Program-made: the position numbers and the translations under genes | Assembly (NCBI GenBank): GCA_036852015.1 | Contig: JAANDG010000396.1 | Coordinates: 62,001-126,000, forward strand | Reading direction: 5' to 3' | Source: Pelodera strongyloides | Lineage: Eukaryota; Nematoda; Chromadorea; Rhabditida; Rhabditidae | DNA length: 64,000 nucleotides | Shown: positions 12,201-23,283 of the stretch, piece by piece | Layout: each line of letters opens with the position of its first letter | Numbering within the stretch: position 1 is the first letter of the stretch | Notes under the pieces: model-generated | Databases searched by the model: none | What the model saw: only the letters and a program-made list of their open reading frames with translations | Told to the model about the DNA's origin: nothing

Positions 12201-15200
12201 TTACAAATAAAAAAAAATTACAGAGAGAAGCTACAGTAAGATATGTGAATGGAAAGTTTCGAGTAGAAGTGGTTGTAGTGATGACACGAAATTCCTAAAT
12301 GTTTAAAGCGAAATACCGGTCGGTTTTTGAAACACATCGAGCACCAGCATCCTTTTGCAGCTTTGCTTATGCAAATGAATATAAATTAGAATAAAAAATC
12401 GAGCTAAATTCGAGCAACTTTGCATAAATACGTAAGAATTCAGATGTCCACGGTGCGTTTCAAAAACCGGCCGGTATTACGCTTTAAATGTTTATTAGAC
12501 TCTTCTCTTATTGTTTGAAAGAGCGCATAAGAGACGATGAAGGAATACAAACATGTTTCAACGAAATAATTCAAAAGTGAAATAAAAATGAGCTGCATTC
12601 TAATTGTAAGAAAATAACGCCATGTTTCCAATGATATTGTTATCAGCTTTGAATTCGTACGTAGCGACATGATTGTGAAACATATGATGAGTAAACGCAT
12701 AAATTGCTGTTTTGTGTAATCGTTTTCCTTTTCAGTTACCCGTGGCGATGAAGCAAAGGAAGTTGTTGTGAGGCGGCCCCGGGCAGTCGACTCATGGGGT
12801 TTTCATATTCAGGTATTATTATTAGATACCAAGCATACAAATATTTGGATGCTCAAGAATTTTTCAATGTAGCTCTTTCATTTGTCTGTGACTTCAGTTC
12901 AGAATCGAGTAAATGGAAATGATTTTTATTCGTATAGATAAACGACTAATCCTTGTATTCGTTCAGGATGAAGGAGTGGTAACTGATGTTGAAATGTATC
13001 AGACAGCGTGGAAAGCAGGCCTTCGACAGGGAAGCAGATTGGTAGAGGTTAGAGACTTATTTCTTTCTCTATAATTTCATTGAACGTCACATAGACAAAT
13101 TTGAGTGATCCCTCCTGTCCCTAGCCTGAAGAGAGCGACTTTTTGTCACCTGCCGAATAAATACTCTGCTTAGGATCTAGGTAGCTCAAATTAGCATACT
13201 GTACGCATTAGCATGACAGATGTAGCAGAAGCAGAAGCAGACCCGTTCAAACTTACAGTATGTACATTTAGATTGAGACGCATACTGTAGCAACGTTGAC
13301 TCTGGATAATATCTGGGATATTCTGAAGGAGAGAGAAACTGTGCGTTTGTTGCTCATTGCACCGGCAGCGGATGGAAGTCCGAGGAGGTGAGTAAATTAG
13401 AGCCTTTCCTCAAATTTTGTAGCCATTTTTGTTTTTGCTATTCTTGCCGACATCTTATAGTGTTATCTTTTTAAATATTTTAACAATAATTTAAAAGGTA
13501 GAAATACTGATCTACCTGAAACCTGAATGATTTTTGTACTGTTTGTATAGTAAGGAAACGTTTTTTTTATATTAGTACTATGTTTATGATCCCTAAACTT
13601 TTAAAACTATTCATATTTTCCAGAGGTTGTGAAGACCCTAAATGTGTGGCTGTAAAAGGACCCTATGATTACCTCCTTACTCCGGATACACTGGCACGAC
13701 AATCAATAACGTGAGGTTTTCTTTTCATAAAAAATATTTCATGCGCACAGTTTCCTTACTAATTCTCTCACTTTCTCTACTACACACCACCCTTATTTCG
13801 CCTCTACTACACTCCAAATAATATGCCTTTCACAGCCAAGCACATGTTCGATCCCCAGTTCTGTGCAAAAGGGGTGAAAATGAATATACCTTTTATAGTT
13901 TGTGGAAGTTGGGATATACGGTGGTGGGTGGTGGTGGCCTAGTGGTCAAGGCAGTGTACCAGTAATCCAAAGACACTGGTTCGATTCCCGTTCGTGCAAT
14001 TTCGGGCAGATTAAAAATGTACAATAGATTAGTCGCATTTCAGATACGGCGATATGCTCCGTCTGCGTGCCCGTGACTTGGATGCCTCCCCGCACTCGTC
14101 ACCCCTCTCTAGTGAAGTCAACTTCTCTTTCAACAGAGGCAACGAGATATTCGGGAAAATGTCTTTAGGGTTAGTTATTCTATCTCACTCTGTCTCACGC
14201 TCTCTCTCTCTCTCTTCTGTATGTCTCTCTTTCTGTCTCTTCTCCCTCTCTCTCTATCTCTGCATTTTTCCATGGTTTTATTATGAAGTCATCCTGCATT
14301 TATGTGCTATGGCACATACGTATTGCACTGTGTTTATTGACTTTAATTATGTGGATAATCGAGAATTTTCCCTTACAATAATTGCTGTTATTTCCAGAGG
14401 TGCCGGGTCGTCAAACCACAGTGTTCCACAGCTTTTAAACGCTCCGAAGGTGGTTTTTTTCTCTCTAGTTTTTATTACTTTCGCCTTTCGAAAAATCCTT
14501 TCGTAATTTTCGTGTATTTAAAATGATTTGAGTTGAATTTAACTTGTCGAGTTTTGTAAGCTGAAATAATATTTTTTTCATTTTCAGTTAAACCGAGCAT
14601 TTTCCGATGAATACCTCAGATTGATACGGAATAGTTCGCAAGATTTCACTGATATGCCAATGGTCGGTTTCGTAACTTTTCAATATTTCCTGCTCTTTGT
14701 TAGTCTTAGTTAGCTTAGCATCCGCGCATTGATTGGTAAACTAACAGTCTAGCAAGGCGGACATCTGGCAGTGTATGTGACTACCCTAATAAAATGAGGA
14801 TTTGTAAGTAGAAAAGTTTCGGTAACTTTAGAGATTTCTTCGGAAATATCGAATAAGGCGCGCTGTGCCTATGCGGTGTCTTGTAAACTCGTGCGGTTTA
14901 CGCGCGGTGTTTGACCGCATGCGGTGTCTGTGCGGTCATGCGGTTGTGCGGTTGTGCGGTGCGGTGAACAATTACAATACCCGAAACTTGCTGTCCTTGC
15001 TTATTAATTGTATATATGTTTGAGGGAAGTGAAGTAGAACGACTGCGCAATGAAGTGGTCAAACTGAGAATGCAATGCGAACGTCTTCGAGGAGAGAACT
15101 CAACACTTCAGACGGAATTGAGAAATGTAAGTTGTCCTACAACGCAGAAACTTCGCGCAACCGCCGCCCACCATTTTCCTCCGTCATAGGTGCGCGGCAC

Positions 15201-16480
15201 AGAGCTACATCAGTATGATAAATTTATGCTCATATATATGTTGACTGGTGGCCACTGAAATTTAACGTGTTTTGCAACTTTGTGTAACTGATTTGGCAGA
15301 CTTATTCAAACTACTGGGCCATGATATTTCTAACGATATTGTATAACATTTATGAGGTACGGGTAAAAGTTTATTTTGAATTTTAATAATTACTTTAATT
15401 TATTATTTTCAGGAACAAAACGCCCACGAAAGAACGAAGAATGAATTGCTAACTTTGCAAGGAGATCAGACTATATTGTGAGAGGGAAATGATTAGTTTC
15501 CCGATATGCAAATTTTATGTCCCGCCCTTTCTCGGTTGGGAGGACATGGAAAAAACCCAATCACGGCTAATATATGTGGAGCATTTATTATTAAATAATT
15601 AATATTCCAGTACTCGGGCCTAAATTTGTATGCCGTCCACCTCCTTTCTATAGGTGTATCCTTCTTGTGTGAAGATGTTACGGGTATTTTTTGAAAAAGT
15701 TTTTTTTAAATATAAAAGAAAATTTAAGTTAGAGGTTCTTTGGTGCACGTTCTTTGAACTTAACAAATACATGAGGAATAATCAATATTAAACGGAAGAT
15801 AGAATTTATATTCGTGTTTATTTTTTGTGCCTAAATAAGCCCATTGAACGTTTTTATGAGAAAAATATAAATTATGCTTTAATTTTTTACATATCAGTTC
15901 GTATGTTAAGTCAACAAGCGTTCTAAACATATATATCCACTAATTATGCTTTCAGAGAGCAGTTAGTTGAGAATTAATTTCATTAGAGCAAGTTGCATCA
16001 GAAAAGTATAATGTACATCTACTTATGACTTATGACTTATGAGCTTGTTAGTAGTAATTAATTGGGAAGTTCACGTCATTTAGATTTAAAGCGAAATGCC
16101 AGCTCCTTTGGAAAATTTGCATATGATAAGCAAATCCTTTGTATCCTATGCTAATTTTGCGCGATTGCCGTGGACGATCGCGCAAAATTAGCATAGGATA
16201 CATAGGATTTGCTAAACTACGACGTAAATTCTAATAACGTTCGTTCTTCAATTCGCATTGTTGAGTCTCGCACGTACTATTTAGTAGATCCTTGTAGGAT
16301 TATTATTATTGTACATATTTATACCAATTTCGAATAGTATTCCTATTTCATCTCTTCAATGTCATTTTGTTGTGCCATTTACACATACTCCTTAATTCTT
16401 AATCGTGTTTTTTTTGTGAAATTTACAGTTTACTGATCCAAGCCCAAGTCCAGGCCATTCTTCAAGGCTTATGCTATTAG
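3261..16480 (+). CDS. SIPA1/SIPA1L-like Rap GTPase-activating protein (RapGAP + PDZ), 29 exons, one exon frame-broken
   Basis: Predicted Rap-family GTPase activator, about 911 aa. Exons: 3261-3354, 3499-3634, 4851-4928, 5301-5459, 5563-5648, 6997-7127, 7364-7442, 7558-7681, 7846-7903, 8127-8206, 8385-8507, 8780-8830, 9602-9708, 10112-10218, 10630-10767, 10967-11028, 11216-11297, 11642-11744, 12068-12171, 12736-12812, 12967-13047, 13272-13387, 13624-13710, 14044-14169, 14398-14449, 14588-14662, 15025-15126, 15413-15477, 16429-16480. Seen: [20 protein letters not shown], then [16 protein letters not shown] with the family's catalytic Asn thumb (about residue 392), and [13 protein letters not shown] [10 protein letters not shown] (RapGAP, about 275-470). 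A PDZ domain follows ([15 protein letters not shown] to LLLIAPA, about 640-710), then a leucine-rich coiled coil near the end, as in SIPA1L proteins. The start ATG has an in-frame stop directly before it. All splice phases agree except at exon 7, which lacks one base. Exons 3 and 27 use weaker acceptors and are less certain. Identity of the family is secure; the exact paralogue is not. Confidence 0.88.
6326..6739. mobile_element. Foldback (MITE-like) element in SIPA1L-like intron 5
   Basis: The two ends are near-perfect inverted copies of each other (TTAAAGGGTCAGGCCCATTT on the left, its complement on the right). The inverted symmetry continues inward to a centre near 6530, so the element is one long imperfect palindrome of about 414 bp. 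It has no open frame for a transposase. Degraded end motifs (GGGCCTGA.CCTT) recur near 10811 and 32587. Confidence 0.8.
9128..9580. mobile_element. Foldback element with about 200-bp arms in SIPA1L-like intron 12
   Basis: The left arm (about 9128-9327) carries TAAAGGAGGAGGCTCACGAG, then CGATAG, CATGCCTTATGAAGCAAAAG and TCCCGAGGGTATCTG. The right arm (about 9390-9580) is its reverse complement with about 10% differences. The right end is only about 20 bases before the exon that continues the RapGAP catalytic segment, so the hairpin includes or abuts the splice branch region. No protein is encoded. Confidence 0.8.
10370..10605 (+). repeat. Unknown dispersed repeat I, copy 2 (intronic)
   Basis: Same block order as the copy at 485-732: GTTTGGTATAAGTAG, CAGACGTTTCATATAAGT, then a CCTCAGG-rich segment with GGCGATAGCG. 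It lies in the intron between exons 14 and 15 of the SIPA1L-like gene and ends about 25 bases before exon 15. Confidence 0.6.
12302..12488. mobile_element. MITE family A (TTTAAAGCG ends), intronic copy
   Basis: Ends are TTTAAAGCGAAATACCGG and its inverted partner CCGGCCGGTATTACGCTTTA. The interior holds ATTAGAATAAAAAATCGAGC, shared by all family A copies. Lies between exons 19 and 20 of the SIPA1L-like gene. Confidence 0.8.
13930..14000 (+). other. tRNA-like / tRNA-derived SINE fragment
   Basis: Contains an A-box-like TGGCCTAGTGG (13936-13946) and a good B box GGTTCGATTCC (13979-13989) at tRNA spacing. I cannot fold a convincing acceptor stem, and the T stem is imperfect, so this is more likely a tRNA-derived repeat or tRNA relic than a working tRNA gene. 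It sits in intron 23 of the SIPA1L-like gene. Confidence 0.45.
14200..14265. repeat. CT-rich microsatellite in intron
   Basis: Interrupted CTCTCT run directly after the donor of SIPA1L-like exon 24. Confidence 0.75.
16085..16215. mobile_element. MITE family B, truncated copy
   Basis: Begins TTTAAAGCGAAATGCC, followed by TTTGCATATGATAAGCAAAT and a hairpin around GCGATTGCCGTGGACGATCG. The right arm breaks off after GGATACATAGGATTTGC, so the terminal half of the second arm is missing. A complete copy is at 29713-29883. Confidence 0.8.
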
Positions 16481-16504
16481 GCTCATTCCAAAATCGCCCT
16501 GTGC

Positions 16505-16665
16505 AAAATCACGCAGAATCCATAGGCCACATTCACCACTACGATTCCCTTGGGGACATATTCCCTGGGACGGAAACTAGCATTATAGTACGAGAAACGC
16601 CGAGAAAAAGACGGGGAATTCTCATTGGGGAAACGAGTGGTTAATATGGCCTCAGGAAGGTACAA
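16505..16665. mobile_element. Foldback repeat F, copy 1
   Basis: Shares CATAGGCCACATTCACCACT and GGGGACATATTCCCTGGG with 28742-28852. The ends are imperfect inverted repeats (CATAGGCCA against TGGCCTCAGG). It lies just after the stop codon of the SIPA1L-like gene and creates a 60-residue open frame that is not a gene. Confidence 0.65.
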
Positions 16666-17449
16666 CCCAAAATATGAGTTCTTTTAAAGAAAGCATCCCA
16701 GCTAAATTTGCGCTAATTTGAATTTGCTTTTCCGCCTGAAATCTGTATTTTATTTCATAAGCAGTTTATATTCACTTTCTCAGTAGTCAGCAATGATTAA
16801 CGAAAATCCTGTAAATTTCCTCCCTGCATTAGGACTTGCGTGTTTATTCTTGGGATGATCATATGATATTGATATTAGTACCAGTAACGGATGCTTTCAT
16901 ACGGAATGTAAAAGGACCACACACGACGATTTTGGGCTGAACACCGTACACTGAAAAACAAACGTGTCAGAGCTTCGCGTTGATATTTTCGATATACTAG
17001 GATTGTAGCTTATTTTGTTTTCAGGGAAATATCTAAAACCATTTGATTAATTACAAAATGATCCCGTTCCTCCTTTATGGCTTAGGCTTTCATGTTACTA
17101 TGTTTCTCGCATCTCGAATAAAATACTATTTTAGTGTAAATATGAATATTTGACGTCTCAATATCTACCAATCAGCGAATCCGCAATGCGAAGTTTCCTT
17201 CTAACTGCGAGAACTATAATTTTCACTACTTCTGTATTTTACTGTGCATATTTCTCCCTTACGACCACCTTATCGCTTTTATTTTTGATCTCTTCTATGG
17301 TAATAAAAATCATGAAGTTTGTTTGCGTGTTTGTTTGTCTGTTACCATAAGCGAGGTCCAGGTATGTACATATACTCGGTTACGAAATCCGGAACGTTAT
17401 ATGCATATATATTTTACTAGTTGTAACAATAGCATAAGTGCGGATAATG
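16666..17449. other. Intergenic stretch, nothing recognised
   Basis: AT-rich DNA after the SIPA1L-like gene. I found no exon-like frame, RNA gene or clear repeat here. Confidence 0.5.
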
Positions 17450-17931
17450 GGATAATCTTACATCGTGTGTACCGCGGTCGTGAAGAAATTGCACAGATAA
17501 TGGAATTTATAGTATAAAAAATGGTATCCACATAAATGGATGGATAAAGTTAAAAGATGTTTGGTAAACTGTTTGGTAGTCAAACGATTATCACTGAGGT
17601 TTCCATTGAAAATCTATGCATTTTACCATATTATTACCATACCATATTATTTATCATATTATTCGGATTAACTTGCCTTTGTATTTAGTACATTTTGACA
17701 AGAATATTCTAAAATTATAATATTATTATGCTAGTAAGTGTATATTCCTATGAGCCCCCGAATTGTAAAAGCAACCTCCAATTCTAATTCTAATTCGGAA
17801 ATTAGCATGTCACGGTGTTTGGGGCATAAAAGCAGGCCAAGAGCTCAGTCTCGAGCTCGGAAACCAATGTGATGAGGTGGTAAATTTTGACGGAAAGGAA
17901 TGTGAAAATAGTGTGTTTGAATGAAAAAGTG
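17450..17931 (-). repeat. Inverted copy of histone-cluster flank (unit U)
   Basis: Reverse complement of the DNA 3' of histone H2A at about 61560-62000. Shared landmarks include the segment around GTGATAATCGTTT, ATGGATGGATAAAGTT and the promoter cassette with CGGAAATTAGC. Divergence is moderate. The copy joins directly to a tail relic of the secreted-protein family at 17932, about 40 kb from the histone genes. Confidence 0.75.
17790..17860 (+). promoter_or_regulatory. Promoter cassette, copy d (TATA + initiator)
   Basis: Upstream box TAATTCGGAAATTAGC, then GGTGTTT, CATAAAAG at 17825-17832, and an initiator-like CTCAGTCTCGAGCTC about 20 bases further on. The order matches cassettes at 56489, 58578, 59841 and 61571. 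It points towards copy 1 of the secreted protein, 650 bp away, but a tail relic lies between them. Confidence 0.5.
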
Positions 17932-18009
17932 TGTGCACGAAGTCGTACAAATGTGGATCGGGCCCAGGATCAGGATCAGGCTCAGTATCGGACTCTGGCT
18001 CGGACTCTA
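17932..18009 (+). pseudogene. Relic of the C-terminal Ser-Gly tail of the secreted-protein family
   Basis: Begins with TGCACGAAGTCGTACAAA, matching the conserved CPKSYKSGSG tail coding of copies 1 to 3, and continues with decayed GGATCAGG/GGCTC repeats. There is no upstream body of the gene; the preceding DNA is inverted histone flank. Directly after it comes the 5' flank of copy 1. This marks a deleted fourth copy. Confidence 0.75.
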
Positions 18010-18494
18010 ATACTTGGCGGCCAATGAGTATTCAAAGAAATTGAACTTATTGGAGTTTTTCTGTAATATTCACTAGAAATACTGAGCAAGATGTCTGACT
18101 CAGCACAAAATCCCACTTTTTTACTTTGTAAAAATTAAATAAAAAATAAACGTTGGTCAGCAGGGGAACCCAGATTCATCGCATAGACAATGAGTATTAA
18201 TGTATCATTTTTTTCCGTCAAATATCTCTCAAAGCTTTCTCCATTTTGCTTTTCATATGATTCTAATGATCATTGAATAAAATAGTAGTTACACCAGCAA
18301 TTCGCCTTTCTGTGTCAGATGTTAACGAAGTTATCGGGGATATAAAACTCTGGCAATCAGTGTATATGTTTTTAGAGAAACCACAAACACATATAAATTA
18401 GAAAGAAACGCATGAATGGAAACGACGCGTTGGATATTACGCTTTTTGCTTTGTAGCTCACGCGGATATCGAACATAATTGAATATGTGAAACA

Positions 18495-18502
18495 TATAAA
18501 TA
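18495..18502 (+). promoter_or_regulatory. TATA box of secreted-protein copy 1
   Basis: TATAAATA sits 22-29 bases before the ATG at 18524. The same TATAAATATG lies before copy 2. A CCAG at 18517-18520 just before the ATG could be a start-site or splice-acceptor signal. Confidence 0.6.
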
Positions 18503-18523
18503 TATGTATCCGCCCTCCAGAAT

Positions 18524-20298
18524 ATGTATCACAGCGACATGCATTGCAGTCTTTTGATCTTCGTCGGCCTCCTGGCTTCGACTACACTTGTTGAGGCATC
18601 CTATACACCTTGCCAAACTGGATATGGTTTCTTCATGCTCCTTCAAAAGGCCTTCGCCAAGGTGGAGTACCAACAGACAATTGAGTATCGTCTGCAGACT
18701 GAATGCGCTTCCTGCACACTCACTGCAAAACTTCTTAAGCTTATGGAACTTATCGTCCTGGCCAACACGAATCAACTGACAATCGTCACAGAGACCGTCG
18801 ACATGACTGATGCAAGCTGCTTCAATCTTCTTGTTACATACTCGCAAAGTCTGGTAGTAGATGGAAGCCCTGTACTCGTCAATAATACCAACCAGGCGCT
18901 CTCGGCCTGTGAAGTCGACGTGTCCGGTGTTGAAGAAAGCACCGAAAGCTCGTGGACGCTGTACAAGACGTGTTTCCGCGCTTATACGGTGAGCTGTGGA
19001 AAGGAGGACGAGCTCAAGAGCCTATGTGACCAGGTGGACGCGTTTGTGGATGAATCGTCGCTTAGTTTCCAAAAGAAAAACAAAACGTTCCCACTCTGCA
19101 AGGAGATCATCATCGCTTGTTCCACCCCCGCTGAGGAACCAACGACTCCTGCTCCAACAACTCTCGCTGCCACAAGTTCCGCACCAAGACTCAGTGATTC
19201 AGAGGTGTGCGTGGTCCTATTCGAACTTTTTGCAGAGAAGATCCTGCTTCCTCCCGGCCAACTCAAGAAATTCCAATACCTGCTCAAACTACAGATGACT
19301 AAGCTCAGCATTACCGAGATCACCGTTGAATTCTTCTTGGAATGCTTCGCCATCTTCTTGGAAGAGGAATCAGAACTTGTGGTGCCAGAAGACTGTGGAT
19401 GCGAAGATATTGACGTAGAGGCTATTCTAGTCGAAACTTCCTTTACGTGAACAATGACAAAGATGATTCGGAGTCAAAGAAGGATATCATTGAACAGCTG
19501 CACATCATTGTGGAAAAGTGCGGATGCACACCCTCTACACCTGTGACTGCTACCAACAATATCGAAGTAATCATTATCTCGATCAAGGCTTTCTTCACTA
19601 AGCTTAACAAACTGGATTGCGCAAAACCGTATCTGGACAAGTGCGAGAAGGCCAGTCTGGCTATTGGTACAGATCCTGACTGGGATGAGAAGGTTCGTCT
19701 CACTGTCCGCGGTCTCATCGAGGAATCGCTCTCTGTTTGCGCTGAGGTTGTTGTAGTACAGACGACCGTGCCGTCAGTCACAGACGTCACCGAGCCAACC
19801 TACTGCAGCTGCCGGGAAATGGAAATTGAAATTATCGATGGCTTCCTTAAGTTCCTCCTCGAAGTCTTCGGAGAAGAAATTGCAACTTTCCCAGAAATCT
19901 CCATTCTGATCCAGAAGTACGAAGTGGAATTCAAGAAATGCTTCGACGAGGGCACGGAATGCTACTTTGATGATGAAGACGTTGATGTCCCAACGCCTAC
20001 CAGTGCCTGTGAACAGGACTACTCATGCGATCTTCAACTGCGATTGAGATCCAAATCGTTCAGGAAGAGACTGGATGCTGATCAGATCGCACGCGTCATC
20101 GCTCACGCCCAAACGTGTCAGTTCTACCAGAAGAACCATCCTGTATTCGGAAAGCTCGGAGGTGCGGAGAAGTGTCTGGACGCGATGACGAAGAAGTGGT
20201 CGAAGACGCTGTGCCCGAAGTCGTACAAATCTGGATCGGGCTCAGGCTCAGGCTCAAGCTCAGGCTCTGGCTCGGGATCTGGTAGCGGCGAAAATTAA
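18524..20298 (+). pseudogene. Secreted Cys-rich protein with Ser-Gly tail, copy 1 (one-base deletion)
   Basis: Intronless copy of the family whose intact member is at 53675-55459. Residues 1-25 form a signal peptide (hydrophobic SLLIFVGLLAS, ends LVEA). A Cys-rich helical region, a Thr/Pro/Ala-rich linker (about 200-220), two or three further Cys-rich segments and a Ser-Gly repeat tail ending SGEN follow. At 19448 a TGA ends the frame after VETSFT; copies 2 and 3 have one more base at this point and read through to VNNDKDD. The second half is open from 19447 to the normal stop. A poly(A) signal AATAAA is at 20326-20331. Elsewhere it is nearly identical to copy 2, so the break is either very recent or a sequence error. 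Function unknown. Confidence 0.8.
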
Positions 20299-21256
20299 GA
20301 GAATACTGGAGATTTGAATTCTATGAATAAATAATTTTGTCAATTTCTGCAATAGTTCTTGTGAATATACTACACCTGCATTCTTGATAATGTGATTTTT
20401 CTAGTCTGCTTTCTAGAATTTTGATGTACATAATGTTCACGTATAATTGGGGGCATGTGATTTCAATGTCTAACAATGAGTCTTGCGTAATGAAAAATTA
20501 TCAATGCCAATTAAAAAAAAGCTCACTAATAAGCACATAGAAATGTAGTTGCTCATCATACGTTTCAAAAGCGTCCGTCTTACTTAGCTTTAGCTTAGCT
20601 ATTGAGCTTGATCCTGGCTCGAGGAGCAAAGAAATTTTACTGCAATTTTCGTATTTTGCCCGTCATAGGTCATACTATCAATATATAAATCATAAAAAAT
20701 GGTGCAATTCGAGGTGAGCCTATCCCTTTAAAAACAACGACCCTCTCTTTCTCTGTCTTCCTTCTACTTTAATCGTGGGCTCACAGAACTAACGTCGAAC
20801 TCTATTATTTGTGAATACTATTCCCCTTCGATTATCCCCAACCGACAGGGTCTTTCCTTTCTGCTTCATCGGTTGTGACCTCAAATGTCCAATCCTTTAT
20901 TTGGATGGATATCTAATCCACAGGTGTGTTCTGTTTGATCTACACCGGCGGTAGATCAAAAGGGAATAATGGTCAATAGAGAGACCCTCGGCTGTCTCGC
21001 GCAATAAGTGACAACATTTACATACAAATATACAAATATGGCTAATAGGTTGGCACAAAATATATTAGACCAGGATGAGGACAATAATCGCGTGAAAATT
21101 ATGTGAGTTTATGGAAGTAAGAAATGTGCACTTGTATTAATTATATCATGACGGCCGTTGTCGTGTGCCTTATTCTTGGCGGGAATGACTTGCATTTATG
21201 GCAGAAACGAAACTGGATATGGATATGAAGATATCTGCGAATTAATTAACCTCATA

Positions 21257-21360
21257 TTAAAGCGAAAGAATACATCTGTGCAAACGAACATTTAATAAAA
21301 TTCAGCTCTACGTTTCATTGTCCAGATGCGTTCAAAAACCGGCCAGTATTTCGCTTTAAA
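21257..21360. mobile_element. MITE family A, shortened copy
   Basis: Left end ATTAAAGCGAAA, right end TTCAAAAACCGGCCAGTATT followed by TCGCTTTAAA. The interior is shorter than in the full copies. Confidence 0.7.
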
Positions 21361-21908
21361 TATTTCAGTTTTGAGATGTCTGAATTCAGGACGGTATACT
21401 CGGTTGCATATGATAGCGGTAATCCAGTAGTATAGCGCCTGGACAGAACGAGCTAGTTTGAACCTCAGGGAATTAAAGATTCACCAGACACAGGTGAGTA
21501 AGATCCATTAGCTTCCTCCAGTGCTTGCAAGTGGTCGAAAGGGTCGTGTCCACTCTTTAACTAAAGAGGACACCTAAATAAACATAGCACTTCATTGAAT
21601 TGGGAGCATGGCCCCTCACTGCATCCAGTGCTCTAAGCAGGCGCTGACCCGCAAATGTCCAGGCATGCACCCTTGCGCATCGATGAGCGCACGCTCGCTT
21701 ATGAATTAAATTTTATATTTCTTTATTTAAATAATAAACCACGGTTATAGGTTAATTATGTAGATGCTGAGGCGCATTGGAATGTTTTACTAAAATATGT
21801 TTTTGGCACCTATATGTAGTAGTTCCTTTTCTGATTCTGTTGTACTGCTTCTGTTGTACATGCACTAGGTCCACCCATCTCCATTTACACATAAATCCTG
21901 TATTGCAT

Positions 21909-22010
21909 TCTCTCTCCCCTCCTATCGTTGTCTCCCTATCTATTCCTCCCTTTCCTCCCTCTCTGTCTCTCTGTCTGCTTCTCTCTCTCTATCGCTCTCC
22001 GTCTCCTCTT
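21909..22010. repeat. CT-rich microsatellite
   Basis: Pyrimidine-rich, mostly CTCTCT with T and CC interruptions. It generates two spurious open frames. Confidence 0.75.
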
Positions 22011-22325
22011 ATCGCTGATGCTCTCTCACTCATCAGTTCTGACTCCGCCCTTTACAGTAGCTGTCAATCAGAAATCGCAACATTCAACCACCAAAAAATT
22101 CCTTCCTGCACACAACTAATTGGCCCAATTATCACGTTGGTCGACTACTGTTAGGCCTGTAATTAGCCAGACCACTCCACCTAATCTTATAATTTCTTAA
22201 TCATAGTTCTCTCGAAAATTAGCCGCACATTCCGATATTGCTGAGTTTTCTATGATACTGTGAGCTCACATCACTGCACATATATTTATATAATCCGCCC
22301 AACGAGTGTTTGTTTCTGATATATT

Positions 22326-22487
22326 TTAAAGCGGCATGAAACGCATCGTATTTTTGACGCGTATGCTGGAAACCTGTTCCCATGACATGTACTATGTATA
22401 TGCAATTTTTTGTCCATTATGTGCCAGGACTGCAAGAACAATTGTCCAGTCTACTTTTCACAGACCACGTGTCATCCCGCTTTAAAT
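22326..22487. mobile_element. MITE family C (CACGTGTCAT...CGCTTTAAA ends)
   Basis: Starts TTTTAAAGCGGCATGAAACG and ends CCACGTGTCATCCCGCTTTA, an imperfect terminal inverted repeat. Related elements occur at 27940, 31651, 31922, 32740, 33058 and 36092. Confidence 0.65.
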
Positions 22488-23218
22488 TTCATGAATTTTT
22501 CTTATACGATCTGGATTGTTGCCAACATTGATAGTTTTTCTTGAAATGTGACTTTTTACCCGATTCCTGTCCATGATTGCGTGCTCTGTTGATGTGCTCA
22601 TCACTAAGGCATCTGTCCCTTTGAATTAAACTCAAACGAATGGAATTTCAGCAATTCGTTGCCTAATTTCCACCCAGATAAGTTGACATAAAAAGGAACA
22701 AAAGGATGGATTCGGTTTTGCCAGCCAGCCAGAGCCATTTTACTTGAACCTAGTCTTCTGCTATATATGAACCGCTGGAAACCTTGCGACGCCTTCTTGT
22801 ATGTAGTTTGTAACTCATTGTGTAACACCTATCGCATCAACTAATATGCGAGTTGGAGCAGTGAGCCACAATAAAGACTACACTTTTTTGATTCTGCAAT
22901 CATCTTTTTTATTTCCCTTGTTTATCTTTCTTCTCGATCCACTACACATGTACCGGCAGTAAGAAACATATTTAAAGTCGAAAAGTTTCAAACACTCCTG
23001 AAAGAGCCCTTCTCCACCTACTGTTACAGTTTTAAAGAGTGAATTTATATATTTTTTTCTATTAGCTTCCACAGCCCCCGCACGAGAAAGTGTCTCAATA
23101 TCTTTACATTTTTCTAGTTGATTTAGGCGTTTCCGAGTTTCTTCTATTGAGAATTATCAGCGTACAACCCACTCATACGATGCTTCTTTGTGAAAATTTC
23201 CATAGTAACCCAAAGATT

Positions 23219-23283
23219 GGGAGAGATCAAAGAGAGAGAGGAGATAGAGAGAGAGAGAGAGAGGAGAGAGTGAGAGAGAGTTA
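23219..23283. repeat. GA microsatellite
   Basis: GAGAGA-rich run, complementary in type to the CT tracts elsewhere in the window. Confidence 0.8.

Noticed and set aside
14054..14506. 150-residue open frame as an independent gene
   Set aside because: Its parts are two SIPA1L-like exons joined by a CT-rich intron that happens to stay open.
16483..16665. Alternative C terminus of the SIPA1L-like gene through 16660 ([12 protein letters not shown]...)
   Set aside because: It requires the wrong phase from exon 28, and most of it lies in foldback repeat F, which also occurs at 28742.
21400..21470. Possible tRNA around AGTTTGAACCTC
   Set aside because: Only a weak B-box resemblance; no cloverleaf could be drawn.
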